Assembly (NCBI GenBank): GCA_046160485.1
Contig: JBJXGV010000027.1
Location: 62,001 to 126,000 of the forward strand
Origin: JBJXGV01 sp046160485
GTDB lineage: Bacteria; Orphanbacterota; Orphanbacteria; JBJXGV01
Length of the DNA stretch: 64,000 nucleotides
Reading direction: 5' to 3'
Shown: piece after piece, positions 42,436 to 50,094 of the stretch
Layout of the letters: each line of letters starts with the position of its first letter
How positions within the stretch are numbered: position 1 is the stretch's first letter
Translations under genes and position numbers: made by a program
Notes under the pieces: generated by a model
What the model was told of the DNA's origin: nothing
The model's database searches: none
What the model saw: only the letters and a program-made list of their open reading frames with translations

Positions 42436-44370
42436 CTATGGTTTGATTTCATTTGGCTGAGTTCCGAGAGAGTCTTCAACGCGAAGGGAGTTGTCTGGTT
42501 CCATCGAGAGCATCGCCCCAAGCCTCTCGGAAGCATCGGTGAACGCCGGTGCGAGCCGAAGGGCGCGTTCGTAGGCGCCGCGCGCCTCACCTCGGCGACC
42601 GAGATTTTCGAGAAAGCGCCCGCGATGATACCAGATCATTGGATCCTCGCCGCGCAGCGCTTCTCCTTTCGCGAGACGATCGAGCGCGAGCGCGGACTCG
42701 CCGCGGTCGCCTGCCAGAAGCGCCGCGTTTAGCCACGCGTCTCCCAGACCTGGATCGCGGTCGATCGCCCGCATGAACGCATCCTCCGCCTCGCGGAGTC
42801 GGTCGAGCATCATGAGCGCCAATCCCGTGTTGTTCCAGCTCGTCGCATCGTTCCGCTGGGCAGCGACCGCCTGGAGTTCCGTGAGCCCGGCGGCCGGGTC
42901 GCCCCCTTCCCTTAGGGCAACTCCAAGATCGTGTCGCGCGTCGAGATTCCCGGGTTCGAACGCGAGCGCTTTGCGAAACTCGGCCTGCGCGGCGTCCCAG
43001 CGCCCGCGCTCCACTTCTCGCTTGCCGATCTCCATGTGCGACAGCGAAAAACTCGGCTGGACCGTTCCCACAACATTCGCAGAGAGAAATGCTGTGACCG
43101 CGGCAAGGCCAGCGCCCCAGAGCACCAGCGATCTGTAACGTCGGTCGCGCGCGAACGATCCGAACTGATACAGCGCACCGCCGGCAAGGATGCAGAGGAA
43201 CGGAACCGTGATGACACGGTAGCGGCTCGTGATGAAAAACAACACGAACGAGAAGGCGTACGGCACCACGAAGAGCGCAAGCGGCGCGGTCGCTCGGGCC
43301 GGCAGAAGGAACATGCCGATGATGGCAAGCGGAGCGATGATCGCGTAGCGAATCGGCAGCGTGTCGATCGCAGGGAATCGGGGAATCCAGAACTGAAGGT
43401 CGCGATTGTTCGAGAGCTCCTCGGCCGCGAACCACATGTAGGTCTTCTTGAGCAGGTGCGAAACCCACCAACCCGGGTCGGACCGGATTTCGTCCAGAGC
43501 ACGATCCGTCCAGTACGCGGAGACCTCCGAGGGCTTCAGCGTGCGACCCGCGTGGCGCTCTGGGATCTTTATTCCGTCTTCGTAGCTCCCCCACCAGTCG
43601 GCTCGCATCCCCGGCGCGACGGCGCTCCACCCGTTCGAGGACTTGTTGTTCCCCAAGTAGAAATTGACTCCTCCCTGCGATGCGATGAAGACGGCGTCAT
43701 CTCCCCGCACCGCGTTGAGTGCGGTTATGCCCAGCGGCAAGAGGAAGCTGGCCCCGACGAACGCGGCGGCCGGGAGACGCAGTCGCGCTGTCCGCCAAAA
43801 CCAGATCGCCAGGAACGGGACCGCGATCAACACGTTCGGGCGTGTGATTGCGGACAACCCGAAGACACCCCCGGCGAGCCCAGCCAGCACGGCCGAGCGC
43901 GAAACCGACGCGCGTGTAAGCACTTCCATCGCGAGCAGGTCCAAGAAAATAAGAACGGTCGGAAGGAGAAGCTCGCCTTCGTAGTATGGGAACAGGTCAT
44001 AGAGGACCGCGAGGATCAACGACAGAACCGCTACCGGCACTCCGCACAACCGCCGCGCGATCGAAAAAATGAGGTAAAGCGAGGCGAGCCCGAGCACACA
44101 CTGGACAACTCGGATCGGCCAAGGCCCCGGACCGAGGACTCGATAAACACCAGCGAGCAGGTACGGGTAGAACGGTGCCCGAAAGAATACCGGGCTGACG
44201 AAGTATGGCTGACCCGAGTTGATCGACTGAGCCCAGAGGTCGTGATACTCCGCGTCCATTATCGGTCGGTCGAGGAACGGGTCGGCGCGCAACTCCACAA
44301 GGTGCGCGACGCGGATGGCCGCGGCCGCCAGCAACAGCACGAAAACGATGCGTCGCACGGGCGATCTCAT
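42436..44370 (-). CDS. GT39-like membrane glycosyltransferase with C-terminal TPR domain
   Basis: 644 residues. N-terminal two thirds: about ten hydrophobic segments with the GT39-type opening M-D-A-E-Y-H-D-L-W-A-Q-S-I and F-F-R-A-P-F-Y-P-Y-L-L-A-G, and G-G-V-N-F-Y-L-G-N-N-K in an extracytoplasmic loop. From about residue 445 there are TPR-like helices (L-D-A-R-H-D-L-G-V-A-L-R-E-G-G-D, N-N-T-G-L-A-L-M-M-L-D-R-L-R-E-A-E-D-A-F). The D-A-E-Y pair fits the catalytic acidic residues of the GT39/PMT family. It should transfer sugar from a lipid carrier to a protein or glycan outside the membrane. Substrate unknown. A possible -10 box (TACAAT, 44451-44446 minus) lies upstream. Confidence 0.82.
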   Translation of the reverse strand: MRSPVRRIVFVLLLAAAAIRVAHLVELRADPFLDRPIMDAEYHDLWAQSINSGQPYFVSPVFFRAPFYPYLLAGVYRVLGPGPWPIRVVQCVLGLASLYLIFSIARRLCGVPVAVLSLILAVLYDLFPYYEGELLLPTVLIFLDLLAMEVLTRASVSRSAVLAGLAGGVFGLSAITRPNVLIAVPFLAIWFWRTARLRLPAAAFVGASFLLPLGITALNAVRGDDAVFIASQGGVNFYLGNNKSSNGWSAVAPGMRADWWGSYEDGIKIPERHAGRTLKPSEVSAYWTDRALDEIRSDPGWWVSHLLKKTYMWFAAEELSNNRDLQFWIPRFPAIDTLPIRYAIIAPLAIIGMFLLPARATAPLALFVVPYAFSFVLFFITSRYRVITVPFLCILAGGALYQFGSFARDRRYRSLVLWGAGLAAVTAFLSANVVGTVQPSFSLSHMEIGKREVERGRWDAAQAEFRKALAFEPGNLDARHDLGVALREGGDPAAGLTELQAVAAQRNDATSWNNTGLALMMLDRLREAEDAFMRAIDRDPGLGDAWLNAALLAGDRGESALALDRLAKGEALRGEDPMIWYHRGRFLENLGRRGEARGAYERALRLAPAFTDASERLGAMLSMEPDNSLRVEDSLGTQPNEIKP

Positions 44371-44806
44371 GAGTTCACAATTCTTTGCGGGCTTGGAGGT
44401 GGCGCCAGCATTAATAATGCAGTCAAGATTCGCATTTCGGATGCCGATTGTAGGTGTTGAGGTGCCGCGGGGACACTGTAAATAGCTCTCGCCGCGCCGG
44501 ATCGCGTAAGTTTTACGTTGACCTAGGACTTGCGAAGATGCTACTCTCTGCCATGCTTATGAGAGGTCAGGCAACATACGCGCGCGGCAAAGTTTACGCG
44601 AGATCAAAAAACTTCGTTGACACCGTTTCGCGCGATATGCTATCCTGCTTCACGCTTGCAGGGTGATGAAGCTCCTGAGCCTTACGGTACAAAGCGATTT
44701 CAGTTCGAGTTTGAGGGAGTGGTCATCTAGGCTCTGCTGAGATTTCGAGTTTTCGTGGTGCGGTTGCAGTTGTAGTTTCACCCTTTCCTTTTAAGGAGGA
44801 AAAGCA
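44371..44806 (+). other. Intergenic region between divergent GT39/TPR and secreted-protein genes
   Basis: 436 bases without a convincing gene. The visible 70-codon frame (44454-44666) has no ribosome site and poor composition. The region holds a possible minus-strand -10 box (TACAAT at 44451-44446), a weaker plus promoter (TTGACC 44518-44523, 18 bases, TACTCT 44542-44547), and the strong plus promoter at 44617. It is more A/T-rich than the rest of the window. Confidence 0.6.
44617..44646 (+). promoter_or_regulatory. Strong predicted promoter for the secreted-protein gene
   Basis: TTGACA at 44617-44622 and TATCCT at 44641-44646, spacer 18, with an extended -10 TG (44638-44639). It gives a leader of about 150 bases. 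Confidence 0.65.
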
Positions 44807-45544
44807 ATGAAGAAGACTTATCTGGTGACAGCGGTCGCGGCTCTCCTCGCGCTCTGCACTGCGGTCGGCGCGTTCGCGCTCGAGCCGTATGCGATCCGTG
44901 AGAACGTGAATGCTCCGGGCGGCGCGGGTGGTCCTTGCGCCCTCTCCGCGAGCACGAACGGTACGGCGGCCAACTACCGCTGGTACAACGTCTGCTCCGG
45001 CTACATCTGGATCTTCTCCGCTCTCTCGCAGGGTGAAGGCTTCGGCGTCCGCTTCGGTGGCGCGAGCCAGCCTGCGGTCAACGGCGATAACGATGTCAAG
45101 CGCGGTATCACGTACTGGCGTAACGTCGTTGCCAACTACGGGCAGACGGTCGACATCTACCTCGATGCGGACAGCAATGGCGACGGTTGCCCCGAAGCAA
45201 ATCTCGCGAGCGACCTGAACCTCGATCCCGGTCTCCGCTGGAACTGCTCTGATTTCGGCGTCAGCATCCCCTGCGGCGACACGAACGTCGTTCTCCGTGG
45301 CGTGCATGACGGCGGTGCGGCTCCGACGATCGCGTCTGACGGTCCCTTCACGGCGACCTGCGACCCGAACGCGCCGAACCAGTCGTTCTACTACGGCATC
45401 AACGGTTCCGCCTGCCTTAGCTGGGTCGGTCCCGATGGCACGTTCGATAACTTCCTCTTCTGGCTGGTTCTCGACACGAGCGCGCCTTGCGTGAACGCGA
45501 CCGAGAGCAAGTCGTGGGGCGAGGTTAAGGGTCTCTACCGCTAG
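44807..45544 (+). CDS. Highly expressed-looking secreted protein with C-terminal WG-K motif
   Basis: 245 residues. Signal peptide A-A-L-L-A-L-C-T-A-V-G-A-F-A (cleavage before L-E-P-Y). The mature part is beta-rich with several cysteines and a Ca-loop-like D-A-D-S-N-G-D-G-C-P-E near residue 125. Its end is E-S-K-S-W-G-E-V-K-G-L-Y-R, matching the ends of the proteins at 13902 and 14572, though the bodies differ. Codons use CGT and GGT more than its neighbours, it has a near-perfect AAGGAGG ribosome site 7 bases before the ATG, an extended -10 promoter and a very strong terminator. All point to high expression. No known family recognised; a secreted or surface structural protein is likely. Confidence 0.82.
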   Translation: MKKTYLVTAVAALLALCTAVGAFALEPYAIRENVNAPGGAGGPCALSASTNGTAANYRWYNVCSGYIWIFSALSQGEGFGVRFGGASQPAVNGDNDVKRGITYWRNVVANYGQTVDIYLDADSNGDGCPEANLASDLNLDPGLRWNCSDFGVSIPCGDTNVVLRGVHDGGAAPTIASDGPFTATCDPNAPNQSFYYGINGSACLSWVGPDGTFDNFLFWLVLDTSAPCVNATESKSWGEVKGLYR

Positions 45545-45565
45545 TTCGCGGTTAAAGCTCTTCGA

Positions 45566-45605
45566 AAGAGGCCCCGGCTCACGCCGGGGCCTCTTCGTTT
45601 TATGG
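45566..45605 (+). terminator. Strong rho-independent terminator
   Basis: AAGAGGCCCCGGC (45566-45578) pairs perfectly over 13 bases with GCCGGGGCCTCTT (45583-45595), loop TCAC, followed by CGTTTTAT. Ends the secreted-protein gene. Confidence 0.9.
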
Positions 45606-45615
45606 CTCTTTTTTC

Positions 45616-45645
45616 TTGCGCGAGTGCCGACCATAGAACTACGAT
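45616..45645 (+). promoter_or_regulatory. Predicted promoter for mltD
   Basis: TTGCGC at 45616-45621 and TACGAT at 45640-45645 with an 18-base spacer, 45 bases before the ATG at 45691. Confidence 0.45.
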
Positions 45646-45690
45646 GCGCCCGCTGATCGACAGAGATCACCCCGATATGGAGTCGTCGCA

Positions 45691-47523
45691 ATGAAATGGG
45701 CCGTCCTCACTCTCCTTGCAGGCCTCGGGTTGCTCTCGGGCTGCGCAACCACCCCACCGGGGCCAGCCAGACGTGACGTCGTTGACGCGGCGCAGCCAAG
45801 AACCGCCTGGGCGGTTCACTTCCGCCATGTGCAGGACGCGTACCGCAACGGGCTGGACGCGTATAATCGCGAGCACTTCGAGGATGCGGAGGCCGCATTC
45901 ACGCGTGGCCTGAACCTGCTCGATTCGGCCCCGGCAGTCGGTGAGATCGCGAGCCAAGATTCCCGGCGCGCCGACCTCCTGAAAACCAAACTCTCCTACT
46001 TTCAGAAACAGGCTCGCGATCGGCTATCCGAGGCCGCCACGATGTCCCGCGAGATCGAGGAGAAGGAAGTCGCGAGCGGCGAGCCCCTCTCCGATTACCC
46101 GATCGAGATGAACCCACGGGTGATGCGTTTCATCGACTTCTTCCAGAAGGGAAGCGCTACCCGCTTCCAAACGTACATCGCTAGGTCCGGCCGGTACGCA
46201 CCAATGATGCGCCGGATCTTGCGGGAGCACGGTCTCCCCGAGGATCTGATCTACCTCTCCATGATCGAAAGTGGCTTTTCGCCGCACGCCTATTCCAGCG
46301 CCCACGCATCGGGGTTGTGGCAATTTATCCAGGGCACCGGGCGCATCTACGGCCTGAAGGTCGACAAGTGGGTCGACGAACGGCGCGATCCCGAGAAAGC
46401 GACGAGGGCCGCCGCACGCCACCTCCGGGACCTCTACGAGCGGTTCGACGACTGGAACCTGGCGCTCGCGGCCTACAACTGCGGGGAATCGCGCGTCGCG
46501 CGCGCCATCGCGAAGCAGGGGACCAAAGACTTCTGGGCACTGGATCTACCACGGCAGACTGAGGAGTACGTGCCCTGCTTTATGGCCGCGGTAACCCTCG
46601 GGAAGGATCCGGAGTCGTACGGTTTCCGCAGAGAGTACGACCCGCCGCTCGAGACCGAATCGGTCACACTCCACCGATCCTATTCGCTCTCGCAGCTCTC
46701 CCGAGCCAGCGGCGTCTCGCTCGAAACGATCAAGTTGCTCAACCCGTCACTCCGCAAGGACTCGACCCCGCCGTACCGCAGCGGGTTCGAATTCCACCTT
46801 CCCGCCGGCCAGACGGAAACGCTTGTCGCTCGTCTGGAGGAGCTCTCGCGGGAACCAGAGCCGCGCGATGAGGAATCGAGCGTCGCCACGTCGAGTGGGT
46901 ACCATCGTGTCAAGCGCGGCGAGACACTCTCGAAGATCGCAGCGAAATATGGCTCAAGCGTCCAAGCGATCGCCAGCGCGAACAACATCCGAACGAAGAG
47001 CGTCATTCACTCTGGGCAGCGGCTGAAGATTCCGGGGATGGCGCACGCGGATGAGGGCAGGGTCGCCGCTTCGAGTTCAAAATCGTCGTCGAGCCAGAAG
47101 TCGAAGTCGTCGTCGACGAGTAAACCGAGCCAGAAAAGCGATTCTGGAGTTTCCACCGCATCGACCTACACGGTTCGCCGCGGCGACACCGTCGCGAAGA
47201 TCGCTGCGAAGCACGGTGTGTCCGTTTCCTCGATCCTCAAGTCGAACAAGCTCAACGCGCGTTCGCACATTTATCCCGGGCAGTCGATCCGAGTGCAGAA
47301 GGGGAGCAATCTTGCCGCGGAGGCGAAGCCGCCGAAGAAGTCGGGAAAGCAGTCAACGGGCGGGTCGAGCGCGTCTATCGTGACCTACACCGTTCGAGCC
47401 GGCGACACGCTTTGGAAGATTGCGAAGCGCTTCGGCACGTCGGTCACGGACATCTTGTCGATCAACGAGCTGCGCAACGACTCAGTGATTCGTCCCGGCG
47501 ATCGACTCAAGATCGCGCAGTAA
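45691..47523 (+). CDS. mltD: Membrane-bound lytic transglycosylase MltD with three LysM domains
   Basis: 610 residues. Lipoprotein signal with lipobox L-L-S-G-C (Cys18). A helical region of about 100 residues follows, then the SLT domain (about 170-290): L-I-Y-L-S-M-I-E-S-G-F-S-P-H-A (catalytic Glu193), S-G-L-W-Q-F-I, and A-L-A-A-Y-N-C-G-E-S. Three LysM modules follow (about 405-450, 490-532, 565-608), each with Y-x-V-[RK]-x-G-[DE]-T and I-A-x-[KR]. A Ser/Lys-rich linker (about 450-488) separates the first two. Cuts peptidoglycan glycan strands from the outer-membrane side, producing anhydro-muropeptides. Single gene with its own promoter. Confidence 0.95.
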   Translation: MKWAVLTLLAGLGLLSGCATTPPGPARRDVVDAAQPRTAWAVHFRHVQDAYRNGLDAYNREHFEDAEAAFTRGLNLLDSAPAVGEIASQDSRRADLLKTKLSYFQKQARDRLSEAATMSREIEEKEVASGEPLSDYPIEMNPRVMRFIDFFQKGSATRFQTYIARSGRYAPMMRRILREHGLPEDLIYLSMIESGFSPHAYSSAHASGLWQFIQGTGRIYGLKVDKWVDERRDPEKATRAAARHLRDLYERFDDWNLALAAYNCGESRVARAIAKQGTKDFWALDLPRQTEEYVPCFMAAVTLGKDPESYGFRREYDPPLETESVTLHRSYSLSQLSRASGVSLETIKLLNPSLRKDSTPPYRSGFEFHLPAGQTETLVARLEELSREPEPRDEESSVATSSGYHRVKRGETLSKIAAKYGSSVQAIASANNIRTKSVIHSGQRLKIPGMAHADEGRVAASSSKSSSSQKSKSSSTSKPSQKSDSGVSTASTYTVRRGDTVAKIAAKHGVSVSSILKSNKLNARSHIYPGQSIRVQKGSNLAAEAKPPKKSGKQSTGGSSASIVTYTVRAGDTLWKIAKRFGTSVTDILSINELRNDSVIRPGDRLKIAQ

Positions 47524-47550
47524 CGTCGTCACGCGCCCGAAAAGCCCCGA

Positions 47551-49065
47551 CTAGACGCTCCGCCGCCAGTCGGCACGCAGTGTGACCGCGATCGAGCCGC
47601 TCCACCCCGCTCGAACCCCCGCTCCATCGTCGTACGCGAGAGTCGCGTCGATTCGCCGCGTGACACGCGGGCGCCAGGCGAATTCAACTTCGCAGGCATT
47701 CGCCGACCGGACCGGTGTCGTCGGAAAGCCGAGTCCCTTTGGATTGATCGCCGTTTGCGGAGTGCCGATCCGCTGCGCGCCGCGTCGCTCGCGAGCCAGC
47801 GTGACGGAAAGCGTCGCGTTCTCCGACGCGTCCCACGTCACGGCTCCCGAAATCCGGTCCGCGTCCGGTCCGAGTGGGTGCCCCAGTCCGACACCTTCAT
47901 TTTCGTAGCGATTTCGCGCGATCGAGTGGCCGTAGACGAACGTACCGATCCGGGTGTACTCGATGGTCGCGATCGCCGAGTGGAGACCCGGCAGCCGCGC
48001 GCACTCCGCCCCGACGGTCCACCCGACCTGATGCGGCTCCGTCTTGAAGTCGAACTGGAAGTCGTCGACGAGGATCTCGCCGTTCACTGCGCCGATCGGA
48101 CTCGGTCGCCAGAAAAAGTCCGCGGACCACAGGACGTTGTCTTGATCGACGTGGTTCCACTGCTCCGCGTAATACGACGTAAGCGGGTTGAGGTAGAAAA
48201 GTTCGAACCCACGACTCTCTCCGCCGAACACGACACTCTCGCCCAGGCCGATGTCGATCGACGGCGCGAAGCGAAACGCAAGCCGGTGCGCCGCGAAGTG
48301 GCGGTTTTCAGGCGCCTGGCCGATTTCGTCGGCAGTGGGTTCGCCGGGAACAGGGGCATTCTTCGCGTCGAGCCTCGCGAACAGGGACGTGAGTCGAGCC
48401 GGACCAAGATCCGCGCTCACGCGCACGAGATCCAACGGGGGCGACGCGGGCGAAAGCAATAAGCCGCCGGGCTCCCCCACTCCCCATCGACTCGCCGACC
48501 TCCCGACGAAAGCCGAAACCCGTCGCGCGCGGACGAGAACTCCTCCTCGATCGACGCGCCCCGACACCGAATCGCGCCAGCGACGGCCGAGAAAGTCCGA
48601 GTCTCGCTCGCCGTGCGTGTCGAATTGGATGCTCTCGAAGAGCGAGATATTCGGCGTGAGGTCGACGGCGAATTCGACGCGAGCGCTCTCTCGCAGGCGC
48701 GACCGTCCGCCCTTGTCCGCCTCGAAGCGGCTGCGCAGCGAGGCCCGCGCGGTCACGAGTGACGCGTTCGGCGAGGACCCGCGCTCGCCCGCGAGCTCCT
48801 CGTCGAGTTCGCGCCGCAGTCCGGCGATCCACGCGCTCTCGCGTTCGCTGGGCACGGCGGCCGCCGCGGCGTCGATCGCCGCGCGCACTTCACCGCGCGT
48901 GAGCGGCTCGGTGCGGCTGAAAAGCGGGAGTAGTCCCGCCGCCGTTTCGATGCGCCGCAAGAGCGGATAGATCGGGTGCCCCGTGGGAATCTCTTCGCCA
49001 GATGCCGCTAGGGCGGGGCGCGCAACCGAGAGATGACAGAGTACGCCGATCAGGGCGCCGAGCAG
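47551..49065 (-). CDS. Capsule-assembly Wzi-like outer-membrane protein
   Basis: About 505 residues. A hydrophobic signal-like stretch (L-L-G-A-L-I-G-V-L-C-H-L-S-V-A-R-P-A-L-A-A) is followed by H-P-I-Y-P-L-L-R-R-I-E-T, the usual N-terminal helix region of Wzi/DUF-type barrels, then many alternating beta-strands ending in the amphipathic G-S-I-A-V-T-L-R-A-D-W-R. Wzi anchors capsular polysaccharide in the outer membrane. The start is unresolved: no ATG, GTG or TTG lies in frame between the carboxypeptidase stop (49085) and the signal peptide. 49065 (CTG) is used; a start at 49272 would overlap the upstream gene by 188 bases. Last gene of the cell-shape operon. Confidence 0.7.
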   Translation of the reverse strand: MLGALIGVLCHLSVARPALAASGEEIPTGHPIYPLLRRIETAAGLLPLFSRTEPLTRGEVRAAIDAAAAAVPSERESAWIAGLRRELDEELAGERGSSPNASLVTARASLRSRFEADKGGRSRLRESARVEFAVDLTPNISLFESIQFDTHGERDSDFLGRRWRDSVSGRVDRGGVLVRARRVSAFVGRSASRWGVGEPGGLLLSPASPPLDLVRVSADLGPARLTSLFARLDAKNAPVPGEPTADEIGQAPENRHFAAHRLAFRFAPSIDIGLGESVVFGGESRGFELFYLNPLTSYYAEQWNHVDQDNVLWSADFFWRPSPIGAVNGEILVDDFQFDFKTEPHQVGWTVGAECARLPGLHSAIATIEYTRIGTFVYGHSIARNRYENEGVGLGHPLGPDADRISGAVTWDASENATLSVTLARERRGAQRIGTPQTAINPKGLGFPTTPVRSANACEVEFAWRPRVTRRIDATLAYDDGAGVRAGWSGSIAVTLRADWRRSV

Positions 49066-49084
49066 GACACGTCGCGATCGCGTA

Positions 49085-49969
49085 TTAACGCGCGGCTTCG
49101 TCGAGCGCCCAGTGGATGAGATCGTTCGCCTCGCGGAAGCGCGCGGAGGTGGAGCGTGCGCCGAGAACGACCACCGCGAGGTCGCGCCCGGCCGAGTCGA
49201 AGCAACTCGCGAAACAGTAGCCGGCCTCCTCGATGAACCCTGTCTTCCCCACGATGACGGTATCCGACGCATGGAGAAGCCGGTTCGTCGATTGAAGCGT
49301 GTGGAGCCGCTTGCCGGTGTGGAACGAGTGTTCCTGCGTCATCAAGATCGTCCGAAGGAAGGGATCGCGCCTGGCCGACTCGACCAGAGCCGCGCAATCG
49401 AGCGCGGTCCCGACGTTCCGCGGATCGAGTCCGGTAGGATCCTCGAAGTGCATGTCGACGAGCCCCATGAGGCGCGCCTTGCGATTCATGCGAGCGACGA
49501 ACTCCTCCGGCGACAGGCCCGACGCCCTCGCCAAACACCGTGCCGCGACATTGTCGGAATTCAAAAGCGCAGCAAAGAGAAGATCGTGAGCCGTGACCTC
49601 CTCTCCGACGCGGAAGATCGTGCGCGACGCCCCCTCGCGATCGGGCGCCTCGACGACCACGCGGCTCCGCAGGCTCTCGCCCGTCTCCACGAAAACGAGC
49701 GCGGTCATCAGTTTCGTAATCGACGCGATTGGCCGCAGCTCTTTCTCGTTCTTCGCGAAGAGGAGTGTGCCGTTTTGCGAATCGAGAACGACGGCGGAAG
49801 AAGCGCGGATCTTGGGAGAGCGCGCGCCGGCGGCGGCCTTCGGCCTGTGCTCGGCGGCGTGGGCCGGGCTCGCATGTGCGATCGCGGCAATCGCCAATGC
49901 GCAGACCACGCAGAGAAGGGAACGAACCGCATTGCGCCTCCGCCGGCGCCCGCCACCAGAACGCTTCAT
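49085..49969 (-). CDS. D-alanyl-D-alanine carboxypeptidase (PBP5/S11 family)
   Basis: 294 residues. Signal peptide (basic start, then V-V-C-A-L-A-I-A-A-I-A-H-A, cut near A-H-A-A). All three S11 motifs are present: S-I-T-K (S-x-x-K, nucleophile serine), S-D-N (S-x-N) and V-G-K-T-G (K-T-G). The protein lacks the long PBP5 C-terminal beta domain and amphipathic anchor, ending soon after L-I-H-W-A-L. It trims the terminal D-Ala of peptidoglycan stem peptides. The ATG at 49969 has a GGAG site adjacent; the frame runs 43 codons further upstream, but that part is not protein-like. It lies between the GT39 and Wzi-like genes. Confidence 0.92.
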   Translation of the reverse strand: MKRSGGGRRRRRNAVRSLLCVVCALAIAAIAHASPAHAAEHRPKAAAGARSPKIRASSAVVLDSQNGTLLFAKNEKELRPIASITKLMTALVFVETGESLRSRVVVEAPDREGASRTIFRVGEEVTAHDLLFAALLNSDNVAARCLARASGLSPEEFVARMNRKARLMGLVDMHFEDPTGLDPRNVGTALDCAALVESARRDPFLRTILMTQEHSFHTGKRLHTLQSTNRLLHASDTVIVGKTGFIEEAGYCFASCFDSAGRDLAVVVLGARSTSARFREANDLIHWALDEAAR

Positions 49970-50094
49970 CTCCGCCCCCCCGTGTTTCCGCGGTGCGCTT
50001 CGCGCGCGCACGAGTCGCTGCGAGTCGTCCAAGATGCCTGCGACGCGTGCGCCTCCCCGAAAGTGCCGCAGGCTAGCACGCGACGCGGGTCGCG

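Noticed and set aside
44454..44666. 70-codon frame in the large intergenic region
   Set aside because: No ribosome site, crosses a strong promoter, no protein-like features.
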